A DNA stretch of 64,000 bases from Sphingomonas naasensis (GTDB lineage: Bacteria > Pseudomonadota > Alphaproteobacteria > Sphingomonadales > Sphingomonadaceae), in assembly GCF_004792695.1 (NCBI RefSeq), contig NZ_SRXU01000005.1, forward strand, positions 62,001 through 126,000, written 5' to 3'. Of this stretch, positions 8,984 through 17,321 are shown piece by piece (position 1 is the stretch's first letter; each line of letters opens with the position of its first letter). Both the position numbers and the translations under genes were made by a program. The notes below the pieces were generated by a model that was given only the letters and a program-made list of their open reading frames with translations, searched no databases and had not been told where the DNA came from.

Positions 8984-9847
8984 ATGCACATCATTCTCGG
9001 CGGCACCGGCCATGTCGGATCGGCGGTCGCGCGCACATTGCTCGCCGCAGGCGAGCCGGTCACGATCGTCAGCCACGATCCCGCCAAGGGCGAGGAATGG
9101 AAAGCGCGGGGCGCAAAGGTTGCGGTCGCCGATGTTCACGACGTCGATGCGCTGCGTTTCGTCTTTCGCAGCGGCCGGCGCGGCTTCCTGCTCAATCCGC
9201 CCGCGGCGCCGCGCACCGACACCGATCTGGAGGAGCGGCGCACGATCGCGGCGATCCTCGCGGCGGTCAAGGGCGCGGAACTCGAGAAGCTGGTCGTCGA
9301 ATCGACCTATGGCGCGCAGCCGGGCACGCGCTGCGGCGACCTCAACACGCTGTGGGAGCTCGAGCGGGGCATCGCGGCGCAACCGATCCCGCATGCGATC
9401 AACCGCGGCGCCTATTATTTCACCAACTGGGACGCCAATCTGGAGGAAGTGCGCGACACGGGCGTGCTCCGCACGATGTTCGACGCCGATTTCACGCTGC
9501 CGATGGTCGCGCCGGAGGATCTCGGCGCGCACGCCGCGAGGCTGATGACCGACGGTCGCACCGGCATTTTCTATGCCGAAGGCCCGCGCCGCTACACGCC
9601 GCGCGACGTCGCCAATGCCTTTGCCGCAGCGCTCGGCCGCACGGTGCGGGTGGAGACCACGCCGCGCGACCAATGGACGCCCGCGTTCAAGGCGCTCGGC
9701 TTTTCGAGCCCCGCCGCCGAGAGCTACGCGCGGATGACCGCGGCGACCGCCGACGATCCGGCATTCCCCGCGGAGGCGATCCGCGGAACGACGCGGCTCG
9801 AGGACCATATCGCCGCACTGGTCGAGCGCGCCGTGGCGCCCGCCTGA
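8984..9847 (+). CDS. NmrA-like NAD(P)-binding protein
   Basis: A 287-residue protein of the atypical short-chain dehydrogenase (NmrA-like) group. The N-terminal dinucleotide motif GGTGHVGSAVART is intact, while the active-site Tyr-Lys pair of classical SDRs is not evident, as is common in NmrA-like sensors and quinone-type reductases. ATG 8984 has AAGGAG eight bases upstream; the frame extends 207 nt further but without support. It is transcribed divergently from the exported hypothetical gene. Distinct from the three paralogues at 26429-31015. Confidence 0.75.
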   Translation: MHIILGGTGHVGSAVARTLLAAGEPVTIVSHDPAKGEEWKARGAKVAVADVHDVDALRFVFRSGRRGFLLNPPAAPRTDTDLEERRTIAAILAAVKGAELEKLVVESTYGAQPGTRCGDLNTLWELERGIAAQPIPHAINRGAYYFTNWDANLEEVRDTGVLRTMFDADFTLPMVAPEDLGAHAARLMTDGRTGIFYAEGPRRYTPRDVANAFAAALGRTVRVETTPRDQWTPAFKALGFSSPAAESYARMTAATADDPAFPAEAIRGTTRLEDHIAALVERAVAPA

Positions 9848-9891
9848 GCGGCGCCCGGGCCGGGCAACGCTCTTCCGCCGGACCGCGCGCC

Positions 9892-10197
9892 TCAGCGCTT
9901 GCGGACGAACTCCGCGCGCAGCACCAGCCCCTTGATGCCTTCGTACTTGCAGTCGATCTCCTGCGCGTCGCCGGTGAGGCGGATCGACTTGATCAGCGTG
10001 CCGCGCTTGAGCGTCTGGCCGGCGCCCTTGACGGTAAGGTCCTTGATCAGCGTCACCTGATCGCCGTCGTGCAGGACGTTACCCACCGAATCGCGGACCT
10101 CGATCGCGTCTGCGCCCACCCTGGCTGCGGCCTCGGCGGCGGGGATCCATTCCCCGCTCGCCTCGTCATAGACATAGTCGTCGCCGTCGCCCGCCAT
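9892..10197 (-). CDS. PhnA (YjdM) C-terminal-domain protein
   Basis: A 101-residue protein whose second half (DGDQVTLIKDLTVKG to CKYEGIKGLVLRAEFVRK) matches the PhnA/YjdM domain. Full-length PhnA proteins begin with a zinc ribbon with CxxC pairs; here the first 40 residues are acidic and cysteine-free, so that part is lost or replaced. Despite the family name a role in phosphonate metabolism is doubtful. Its ATG overlaps the pgi stop by one base, so it is coupled to pgi translation. Confidence 0.75.
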   Translation of the reverse strand: MAGDGDDYVYDEASGEWIPAAEAAARVGADAIEVRDSVGNVLHDGDQVTLIKDLTVKGAGQTLKRGTLIKSIRLTGDAQEIDCKYEGIKGLVLRAEFVRKR

Positions 10198-11693
10198 CAG
10201 CCGAACGCGCGCTGGATCAGATCGGTAGTGGAGGCGTCGAAATCGCCGCCCTGCTCGGCCGCCCTGGCCATTTCCTTGCCGAGCTCGACACCGAACTGGT
10301 CGAACGGATTGATGCCGAGCAGCACCGCGTTGACGAAGGTGCGCTGCTCGTAGAACGCCAGCAGCGCGCCCAGCGTGCGCGGATCGAGGCGATCGAGCAG
10401 CAGGGTCGAGGACGGGCGGTCGCCCGGATAGGCGCGCGCCTGATCCTGATGCGCGCGGCCGGCCATCAGCGCGGCGCCCTGCGCGAACATGTTGAGCAGC
10501 AGCTGGTTGTGGTGCGAATCGGCCTGGCTGTCGCCCGGCTCGATCACGCCGACGAACTCGACCGGGACCAGCCGCGTGCCCTGATGGAGCAGCTGGAACA
10601 CCGCGTGCTGCGCATCGGTGCCGACCCCGCCCCACGTGATCGGCGCGGTGGGCCAAGTGACCGGCTGGCCGTCGGCGGTGACGCGCTTGCCGTTCGATTC
10701 CATCTCGAGCTGCTGGAGATAGCTCGGCAGCAGGCGCAGCCGTTCGTCATAGGCGAAGGTCGCCCGCGTCTCGCAGCCGCGCGCCTGGGTGTAATAGAGA
10801 TCGGCGAACGCAGCGAGCGCGGGCGCGTTCTTTTCCAGCGGCGTCAGGCGGAAATGCCGATCCATCTCGGCGGCGCCTTCGAGCATTTCCTCGAACGCGT
10901 CCCAGCCGAGCGCCAGCGCCGCCGGGAAGCCGATCGACGACCAGAGCGAATAGCGCCCGCCGACCGATTCGGCGAAGGGCAGCACCCGGGTCTCGTCGAC
11001 GCCCCAGGCGATCGCCTTGTCCGGCGCCGCGGTGAGCGCGATCACCCGGCCATAGGGATCCTCGACGCCGTTGCCCTGCAGCCAGCCCAGCGCGCTGTCG
11101 GCGTTGAGCATCGTCTCGGTGGTGGTGAAGGTCTTGGAGGCGACCGCGATGATCGTCGCCTGCGGATCGAAGCGATCAAACGCCTCCTCCAGCGCGAGCC
11201 CGTCGACGTTCGACACCACCGCGACGTCGTAGCGATCGGCGTCGCGGCCGAGCGCGTCGACGAGCAGATCGGGCCCGAGCGCCGACCCGCCGATGCCGAT
11301 GTGGAGGATGTGGCGCACCGGACCGAGCGCCTCGGCCTCGATCGCGTCGATCAGCGCGCGCATCCGGCCATGGAAGCCGCGCGCGCGCGCCACGCTCTCG
11401 GGGGCGCCCTCGCCGCGTTCGGCGGTGTGCTCGGCGGCGCGACCCTCGGTGACGTTGATCGCATGGCCGGCGAACAGCGCGTCGCGCTTGGCGGCGAGCC
11501 CGGTGGAATCGGCGAGCGCGGCGAAGGCCTGCACGGCCTCGGCGGTCAGATGCGTCTTGGACCAGTCGAAACGGATGCCGGCGACATCGGCGGACAATGC
11601 CGCGACGCGCGACGGATCCGCATCGAAAAGCTGGTTGAGGGGGGCGGGTGTCAGTGCACGGACGGCCGACCAATCGGGCAAGGTCATGTTCAT
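10197..11693 (-). CDS. pgi: Glucose-6-phosphate isomerase
   Basis: A 498-residue glycolytic/Entner-Doudoroff enzyme interconverting glucose-6-phosphate and fructose-6-phosphate. Motifs visible include IGIGGSALGPDL (phosphosugar loop), VASKTFTTTET, the GGRYSLWSSIGFP region and the C-terminal EFVGVIEPGDSQADSHHNQLL stretch containing the catalytic His. The start is well supported by AAGGAG seven bases upstream. The 98 bp to the divergent lepB must hold both promoters. Confidence 0.95.
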   Translation of the reverse strand: MNMTLPDWSAVRALTPAPLNQLFDADPSRVAALSADVAGIRFDWSKTHLTAEAVQAFAALADSTGLAAKRDALFAGHAINVTEGRAAEHTAERGEGAPESVARARGFHGRMRALIDAIEAEALGPVRHILHIGIGGSALGPDLLVDALGRDADRYDVAVVSNVDGLALEEAFDRFDPQATIIAVASKTFTTTETMLNADSALGWLQGNGVEDPYGRVIALTAAPDKAIAWGVDETRVLPFAESVGGRYSLWSSIGFPAALALGWDAFEEMLEGAAEMDRHFRLTPLEKNAPALAAFADLYYTQARGCETRATFAYDERLRLLPSYLQQLEMESNGKRVTADGQPVTWPTAPITWGGVGTDAQHAVFQLLHQGTRLVPVEFVGVIEPGDSQADSHHNQLLLNMFAQGAALMAGRAHQDQARAYPGDRPSSTLLLDRLDPRTLGALLAFYEQRTFVNAVLLGINPFDQFGVELGKEMARAAEQGGDFDASTTDLIQRAFG

Positions 11694-11791
11694 CTCCTTC
11701 GACGCAGGCTGCCCCTATCGCGCTGCAGCATCCGCTGCCAGCCGGATTCATCCGCTTGACCTCCCCGTCCAGCCCAAGCACAGCACGCCAT

Positions 11792-12679
11792 ATGGATAAA
11801 GCGCCCTCCACCGAGCCCGAAGAGCCCGCAGCCGACGCCCCCAAGCCCTATTCGGTGGGGACGGCGAGCGAAAAGCCCAAATCCGAATGGCGCGATCTCG
11901 CGTCGTTCCTCGTCAAGCTCGCGCTGATCGTGTTCGTGGTGCGCAGCTTCATCTTCTCGCCCTTCTCGATCCCGAGCGAATCGATGCTGCCGCGGCTGCT
12001 GATCGGCGACTATCTGTTCATCACCAAATGGAACTACGGCTATTCGAAGCATTCGCTGCCGTGGAGCCTGCCGCTGATCCCGGGCCGCGTCTTCGGCGGC
12101 ACGCCCGAGCGCGGCGACGTGGTGGTGTTCAAGGCGCCGCCCGGCAACGACACCGACTGGATCAAGCGCGTCATCGGGCTGCCGGGCGACACGGTGCAGA
12201 TGATCAACGGCCAGCTCATCCTCAACGGCAAGGCCATTCCCAAGAACCAGATCGCGCAGTTCGTCCTGCCGCTCAGCCCCAATTTCCCTGCGGCGCAGGA
12301 GAATGCCGGGCGCGGCTGCCAGGAGCGTTTCCAGACGCTCGATGGGCAGGGCAACCGGGTGTGCAGCATCCCGCGCTATCGCGAGACGCTGCCCAACGGC
12401 AAAAGCTACGAAGTGCTCGATCAGGGCAATTATCCGCGCGACAATACCGGCATCTACACCGTGCCCGCCGGCCATGTGTTCCTGATGGGCGACAATCGCG
12501 ACAACTCGACCGACAGCCGCTTCCCGCACGAGGAAGGCGGCATCGAGTTCGTCCCGCTCGAGAATCTCGAGGGCAAGGCGGTCGTCAATTTCTGGTCGAC
12601 CGACGGCAGCGCCAACTGGTTCCTGCCGTGGACGTGGTTCACCGCCGCGCGCTGGAGCCGGATCGGAGAAGGCTTCTGA
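11792..12679 (+). CDS. lepB: Signal peptidase I
   Basis: A 295-residue membrane serine protease that removes signal peptides. One N-terminal membrane helix (LASFLVKLALIVFVVRSF, about residues 36-53), then the catalytic serine in SIPSESM (Ser64), the catalytic lysine in DWIKRVIGLPGD, and the box MGDNRDNSTDSR. No clear Shine-Dalgarno sequence precedes ATG 11792; an extended frame from 11648 exists but adds low-quality sequence. It forms an operon with rnc and era, an arrangement common in bacteria. Confidence 0.95.
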   Translation: MDKAPSTEPEEPAADAPKPYSVGTASEKPKSEWRDLASFLVKLALIVFVVRSFIFSPFSIPSESMLPRLLIGDYLFITKWNYGYSKHSLPWSLPLIPGRVFGGTPERGDVVVFKAPPGNDTDWIKRVIGLPGDTVQMINGQLILNGKAIPKNQIAQFVLPLSPNFPAAQENAGRGCQERFQTLDGQGNRVCSIPRYRETLPNGKSYEVLDQGNYPRDNTGIYTVPAGHVFLMGDNRDNSTDSRFPHEEGGIEFVPLENLEGKAVVNFWSTDGSANWFLPWTWFTAARWSRIGEGF

Positions 12680-13347
12680 CCGCCGCCGCGCTGGGGGGCT
12701 GGATCGTCGAGACCTTCGGCCGCGAGCCTGCAGACCTCGCGCCCTATCAGCGTGCGCTGACCCATGGCAGCCAGGCGGCAGCCAATTACGAGCGGCTCGA
12801 GTTCCTCGGCGATCGCGTGCTCGGCCTCGTCATCGCCGAATGGCTGTTTGAGCGCTTCGTCAACGAGCCCGAAGGCGCGCTCTCGCGCCGGCTCAACGCG
12901 CTGGTCACCGGGCCGGTCTGCGCCGAGGTCGCGCGCGAGCTTGGCGTGGCGCGGTTTCTGCGGCTCGGCAAGCAGGCGCGCGAGGATGGCGCGGCCGACA
13001 GCGACAATGTGCTAGGCGACGTGATCGAGGCGTTGATCGGCGCCTTCTATCTCGAATTCGGCCTCGAGCCGGCCCGCGGCTTCATCCGCAGGGCGTGGGC
13101 ACCGCGGATCGACACGCAGGGCCAGGCGCCCAAGCATCCCAAATCGGCGCTGCAGGAATGGGCCGCCGCGAACAATCGTCGACCGCCCGAATATGACGTG
13201 GTCGATCGTTCGGGCCCGAACCATTCGCCGCGCTTCACCGTAAAGGTCGCGATCGGCAAGCTCGCCGAGGCCACCGGCGAAGGCACCAGCAAGCAGGAAG
13301 CCGAGACCGCCGCCGCCGCGGCGCTGCTCGCGAAGCTGCAGAAGTAA
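12676..13347 (+). CDS. rnc: Ribonuclease III, probable CTG start
   Basis: A double-strand RNA endonuclease of about 223 residues. The signature ERLEFLGDRVLGLVIAEWLF and the second acidic cluster DVIEALIGAFYLE mark the catalytic domain; a dsRNA-binding domain (KSALQEWAAANN to SKQEAETAAAAALL) ends the protein. There is no ATG, GTG or TTG in frame in a sensible position: the frame is open back through lepB, and the first conserved residues (GGWIVETFG) follow a CTG at 12676 that overlaps the lepB stop as CTGA, with GGAGAAGG just upstream. I infer a CTG start; the nearest in-frame GTG codons lie inside lepB. Confidence 0.9.
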   Translation: MTAAALGGWIVETFGREPADLAPYQRALTHGSQAAANYERLEFLGDRVLGLVIAEWLFERFVNEPEGALSRRLNALVTGPVCAEVARELGVARFLRLGKQAREDGAADSDNVLGDVIEALIGAFYLEFGLEPARGFIRRAWAPRIDTQGQAPKHPKSALQEWAAANNRRPPEYDVVDRSGPNHSPRFTVKVAIGKLAEATGEGTSKQEAETAAAAALLAKLQK

Positions 13348-13388
13348 CGGCCCTCCCACGACGGGAGGCGAAGCGCTAGAGCGACACC

Positions 13389-14294
13389 ATGACCGATTCC
13401 CCCACCCAGCATTGCGGCGTCGTCGCCGTGGTCGGCGCGCCCAACGCCGGCAAGTCCACGCTCGTCAACGCGCTCGTCGGCCAGAAGGTCGCGATCGTCA
13501 GCCCCAAGGCGCAGACCACGCGCGCGCGGCTGATGGGCATCGCGATCGAAGGCGATGCCCAGCTCATCCTCGTCGATACGCCGGGCATCTTCACCCCCGA
13601 GCGCCGGCTCGACCGCGCGATGGTCGCCGCGGCGTGGGAAGGCACCGACGGCGCCGATCTGATCGCTCTGGTGGTCGATGCCAAGGGCGGGATCGGGCCC
13701 AAGGTGAGCCAGGTGATCGAGAGCCTCGCCGGGCGGCCCGAGAAGAAGATCCTGATCCTCAACAAGGTCGACGTCGCCGACAAGCCACGGCTGCTCGGCC
13801 ATGCCGCCAAGCTCAACGAGGCGCTGGCGTTCGACGAGACCTATTTCGTGAGCGCCCAGACCGGCGACGGCGTCCCCGCGCTCAAGGCGGCGCTCGCCGC
13901 GGCGATGCCCGAGAGCGCGTGGCATTTCCCCGAGGACCAGGTCTCGGACGCGACCGACCGGATGATCGCCGCCGAAGTCACCCGCGAGCAGCTCTATCTC
14001 CAGCTCCACGCCGAGCTGCCCTATGCCAGCGCGGTCGAGACCGAGAAATATTCGGAGCGCCCCGACGGATCGGTCGAGATCCACCAGCAGATCCTCGTCG
14101 CGCGCGACACCCAGCGCGCGATCGTGCTCGGCAAGGGCGGCACGCGGATCAAGGAGATCGGCGCCCGCGCCCGCGCGGAATTGTCGCGGATCATGGGCGT
14201 GCCGGTGCACCTCTATCTCCACGTCAAGGTCAACCCGCGCTGGGAGGAGGATCGCTCGCTCTATCGCGACATCGGGCTCGACTGGGTCGACTAG
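13389..14294 (+). CDS. era: GTPase Era
   Basis: A 301-residue GTPase needed for 16S rRNA maturation and 30S assembly. G1 GAPNAGKST, G3 DTPGIF, G4 NKVD and G5 SAQTGDG are all present; the C-terminal KH domain, which binds the 3' end of 16S rRNA, spans about residues 205-300 (KGGTRIKEIGARAR). It follows rnc by 41 nt; a 6-bp hairpin (CCTCCC/GGGAGG, 13352-13368) lies in that gap without a T-run. Its TAG stop lies within a CTAG shared with the convergent sirtuin gene. Confidence 0.95.
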   Translation: MTDSPTQHCGVVAVVGAPNAGKSTLVNALVGQKVAIVSPKAQTTRARLMGIAIEGDAQLILVDTPGIFTPERRLDRAMVAAAWEGTDGADLIALVVDAKGGIGPKVSQVIESLAGRPEKKILILNKVDVADKPRLLGHAAKLNEALAFDETYFVSAQTGDGVPALKAALAAAMPESAWHFPEDQVSDATDRMIAAEVTREQLYLQLHAELPYASAVETEKYSERPDGSVEIHQQILVARDTQRAIVLGKGGTRIKEIGARARAELSRIMGVPVHLYLHVKVNPRWEEDRSLYRDIGLDWVD

Positions 14295-14998
14295 CCGCCG
14301 GCGAGCATTTCCTCGACCCAGGCGGGGACCAGCGCGCCCGCGCGCCCCATCCGGCTCTCGCCGAACCACAGGCTGCCTTCGGAAGGATCGAGGTTGAGCT
14401 CGAGCGTCGCCGCGCGGTGATGGCGCGCGGTCTGGACGAAGCCGGCGGCGGGATAGACCGCGCCCGAGGTGCCGATCGAGACGAACAGGTCGGCCTCGGC
14501 GAGCGCGCGCTCGACCTGGTCCATATGATAGGGCATCTCGCCGAAAAACACGATGTCGGGGCGCAGCGCCGGCGTGCCGCAATGGGGGCATTCGCTCTCC
14601 GGCGGCAGCGAATCCTCCCAGCCGACGCGATTGCCGCAGGCCGCGCACAGCGCCGATCGCAGCTCGCCATGCATGTGCACGAGTCGCTGCGACCCGGCGC
14701 GCTCGTGCAGATCGTCGACATTCTGGGTGACGAGGAGCAGCGCGCCCGGCCATTCGGCATCGAGCCGCGCGAGTGCCCGATGCGCCGCGTTGGGCGCGAC
14801 GGTGGCGAGCTTCGCCCGGCGTTCGTCATAGAAGCGATGGACCAGCTCGGGATCGTGGGCGAGCGCCTGCGGCGTGCAGACATCCTCGACCCGGTGCCCC
14901 TCCCAGAGCCCGCCGGGACCGCGAAAGGTCGCCACGCCGCTCTCGGCCGAGACGCCGGCGCCGGTGAGAATCACGATGTTTCGGATATCGGACGTCAT
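14291..14998 (-). CDS. cobB: NAD-dependent protein deacylase, Sir2 family
   Basis: A 235-residue sirtuin that removes acyl groups from lysines using NAD+. Seen: GAGVSAESGVATFRG (NAD loop), TQNVDDLHERAG, the catalytic histidine in HMHGE, and a zinc site of four cysteines (CAACG and CPHCG). The ATG at 14996-14998 gives a protein beginning just before the Rossmann fold; in-frame codons upstream add an Arg-rich tail of doubtful reality. The stop overlaps the era stop by 4 nt in opposite orientation. Confidence 0.92.
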   Translation of the reverse strand: MTSDIRNIVILTGAGVSAESGVATFRGPGGLWEGHRVEDVCTPQALAHDPELVHRFYDERRAKLATVAPNAAHRALARLDAEWPGALLLVTQNVDDLHERAGSQRLVHMHGELRSALCAACGNRVGWEDSLPPESECPHCGTPALRPDIVFFGEMPYHMDQVERALAEADLFVSIGTSGAVYPAAGFVQTARHHRAATLELNLDPSEGSLWFGESRMGRAGALVPAWVEEMLAGG

Positions 14999-15108
14999 GC
15001 GAGACCTCGTCGGGAACGCGATGCGCCGGCAACGAATGGCGGGCCCCATCCGGGCCACCGATCGCCGCCCTGTTCGAAAATTTCCCCGCCACCATTGGGC
15101 TGGGGACC

Positions 15109-16005
15109 TCATGTAGCACAATCGGTCGGCCCTGCACGGCCGCCGGGATCCCGACCGTCATTCCCGTCGGGAGTGGGATGGTGCTTCGGGCGTATCGGCC
15201 GGAGTGGGACGAAGCGGGGATGCAACGATGATCGGATCTCGACGCTCTTGATCAGCCAGAAGGCCGCAAAGACGAACACGCCGGCGACCTCGATGATGAG
15301 CGTCGAATAGCCGTTTCGCCCCGGCGCGACGATGTCGAGCGCCGAAACGGCGGCCGGCGTCGCGAACATCGCGATGCCCATGACGAGATAGACGCGCCTG
15401 AAGATCCTCCGACGCCGCGAGCTGCGCATAAGGCACAGCGTATCCTGCGCGCGGAATATGCACACATAGGCGATCATGACGAAGAAGATGATCGCGCTTG
15501 TCGAATGGATGTGCGCCGACAGCGTCGCGGGCGCCTTGGAATCAGGCGGCCAATCCATCGGCAGCAAGGCGACCAGAACCGCCGAGATGCCAGCGACGTT
15601 CAGCGCGGCATCTTCCTGAACCGAGTGCCCGCGATAGAAGAACAGGAACGCGCCGATCGCGAACAGCATGCCCACGAACACGTCCCGCATGGTCCCCGCG
15701 CAGGGTTCCGACGGATGTGCCGCTGAGAAATGATAATAGGCGCTGAGCGAGGGCTGAACCGCGTCCAGCCCGCCGCCGACAATCAGCACGACGGGAAAGG
15801 CGAGCCCGAGGACGCCGATCCCGTTGCGCATGATCACATAGCTTGTCGAGACGCTCAGTGGATCGGCCGGGCGGGCGAATATCTGTTTGGTGGCGGGCTT
15901 GAGGACGCGGAGATATCCGCGCGCCCGCACGACCACATTCGCATAGCGTCGGATTGTCCGGCGGATCCGGCCAGGGCGGCCAGGCGCTGGAAAGAGCGAC
16001 CGCAT
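15109..16005 (-). CDS. Polytopic membrane protein of unknown function
   Basis: A 298-residue protein with a basic N-terminus (RRTIRRYANVVVRARGY) and about six hydrophobic helices between residues 60 and 255. Conspicuous polar-aromatic motifs (SLSAYYHF, MRDVFVGMLFAIGAFLFFYRG, SAHIHS) recur in a group of uncharacterised bacterial membrane proteins. The C-terminal 40 residues are hydrophilic and Pro/Arg-rich. It starts 15 nt after the stop of the 16021-16989 gene, so the two are probably co-transcribed. No function can be proposed. Confidence 0.7.
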   Translation of the reverse strand: MRSLFPAPGRPGRIRRTIRRYANVVVRARGYLRVLKPATKQIFARPADPLSVSTSYVIMRNGIGVLGLAFPVVLIVGGGLDAVQPSLSAYYHFSAAHPSEPCAGTMRDVFVGMLFAIGAFLFFYRGHSVQEDAALNVAGISAVLVALLPMDWPPDSKAPATLSAHIHSTSAIIFFVMIAYVCIFRAQDTLCLMRSSRRRRIFRRVYLVMGIAMFATPAAVSALDIVAPGRNGYSTLIIEVAGVFVFAAFWLIKSVEIRSSLHPRFVPLRPIRPKHHPTPDGNDGRDPGGRAGPTDCAT

Positions 16006-16020
16006 GTCCGCTCGCCACGA

Positions 16021-16989
16021 TCACGCCAGTCCGGGCGGGTCGCTGGCCGGGAAGCTTTCATCGAGCGCCTCGTCCAGCTCGCGGTCGAGGCGGTCATCGC
16101 GGTCCTCGTCGCGCAGACGGCCGGCCAGCCACGAGGCAAGATTGGCGACATAGCGCCGGATCGAACGCTGCGCCGCGGGCGACTGCGCAAGGCCATAGCC
16201 CGGTGCCTCGCTGACGAAGCTCGGCGCGCCGGCGGCGGGATCCCAATTATAATCCGCGAAATGGTGGAAGGTCGATTGCGCGACGCCCGGGCCACCGTCG
16301 GCGGACGGCTCGAATGCGACGATGAGGTTGAAGCGGTTGCCGCTCGCCTGGCTGACGCCGGTCGCGATCACCCGCGCCGTGGGATCGCCGGCGGGCGCAC
16401 CGACCGCGCCTTCGTGCGGATGGGCGGGGAGATAGCGGATGCGCCCGTCCGGCGCGGACGGATCGCGCAACAGCGGGTGAAGCGGATCGGCGGCCTCGAT
16501 CGCCTGGAAGTCACCGTTCGCGCCCGAATGATAGTTCGGCCACAGAATATAGGCGGTCTCACGGTCGTCGATCGTGCGGCGCGCGGCGTCGGGATCGAGA
16601 TTCTTGCTGTGGAAGAAGTGCGCGTTGCCGACGCCGCCCAGCGTGCATACCGAGCTGCCGAGATCCATGTGATCGCGGGTGACCAGCAGGCCGCGACCCT
16701 TGCTCCGGAAGCGTCCGATCGCGGCGCAATCCGCCTCGTGCAGCCCATCGCCGGTATCGACGGCGAACAGCCAGAGCTGGTCGTAGCCCGACTCGTCGAG
16801 CGTCGACAGCACCGGATCGGGCGCGCCGGGCGCGGTGCGATCGCGCGCGGTGACTTCGTACAGGGGGGCGCCATCGTCGTCGGTGAGCCCGGCGAGATGG
16901 TCGCGCAGCATCGAGAAGCGCGCGATGTTCCAGTCGTCGGCGATCGGCGGGATCGTGGTCTGGAGCAGGATGCGGATCGGCCGGGGCAT
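16021..16989 (-). CDS. Uncharacterised protein with a C-terminal ESFPASDPP tail
   Basis: A 322-residue soluble protein not confidently recognised. It begins with a beta-strand pattern (IRILLQTTIPPI) and has alternating motifs (YDQLWLFAVDTGDGL, GRGLLVTRDHMDLGSS, HFFHS, STFHHFADYNWDP) suggestive of a flavodoxin/ThuA-like alpha/beta fold, but this is only a visual impression. The last residues DEALDESFPASDPPGLA match a short tail found on many small proteobacterial proteins of unknown role. ATG 16987-16989 is preceded by GGAGGAA. Probably first gene of a two-gene unit with the membrane protein that follows. Confidence 0.65.
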   Translation of the reverse strand: MPRPIRILLQTTIPPIADDWNIARFSMLRDHLAGLTDDDGAPLYEVTARDRTAPGAPDPVLSTLDESGYDQLWLFAVDTGDGLHEADCAAIGRFRSKGRGLLVTRDHMDLGSSVCTLGGVGNAHFFHSKNLDPDAARRTIDDRETAYILWPNYHSGANGDFQAIEAADPLHPLLRDPSAPDGRIRYLPAHPHEGAVGAPAGDPTARVIATGVSQASGNRFNLIVAFEPSADGGPGVAQSTFHHFADYNWDPAAGAPSFVSEAPGYGLAQSPAAQRSIRRYVANLASWLAGRLRDEDRDDRLDRELDEALDESFPASDPPGLA

Positions 16990-17321
16990 CGCGGGTTCCT
17001 CCATGGCATTGTGGAGCCGGACAGGTGGGACGCTCGACTGCCGTTTCGTTGGCCGCAGGGTGAAATCGGAAAAACCCCTGCGTTCGTCATCCCTGTCGCG
17101 TCCGATTGACACGGCTCGGCAAGCTGCTCCGATGCGCCTGTTGGGGAGCGACGCATCGTCCAAGCTCGCGGCCGGTGTGCCAGCGTGCGCCGGCGCCGGA
17201 TATCGTACGAAGGTATGGCCCGGCCCGTGCTCCGGGCTAGCGCCGGATCGACCACCGCGCGGGTTACCGAACCGCGCGGCGCATCCGAAATCGGTGCCGA
17301 CACCGATCCGAGGAGCGAGAC
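16990..17321. other. Intergenic region between divergent genes (332 bp)
   Basis: No gene can be supported here. It must contain the promoters of the minus-strand 16989 gene and the plus-strand SDR. Visible elements: a TTGACA hexamer at 17106-17111 without a convincing -10 partner, the 8-bp palindrome TCGTACGA at 17203-17210, and an 8-bp perfect-stem hairpin at 17255-17279. Confidence 0.6.
17255..17279 (+). repeat. Inverted repeat in the leader of the SDR gene
   Basis: CCGCGCGG, a 9-nt loop, then CCGCGCGG again: since the unit is its own reverse complement the copies are both direct and inverted. The structure ends 42 nt before the SDR start codon and has no following T-run, so it is more likely an operator or leader structure than a terminator. 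Confidence 0.4.

Noticed and set aside
11648-11791. Longer N-terminus for signal peptidase I
   Set aside because: The upstream codons overlap the pgi start region and add proline/arginine-rich sequence before a protein that already starts like its family.
13352-13368. Hairpin CCTCCC/GGGAGG as a terminator after rnc
   Set aside because: There is no T-run after it and era follows in the same direction within 41 nt.
13047-14753. 568-codon minus-strand frame over rnc and era
   Set aside because: Opposes two genes with complete motifs; composition is that of an antisense frame.
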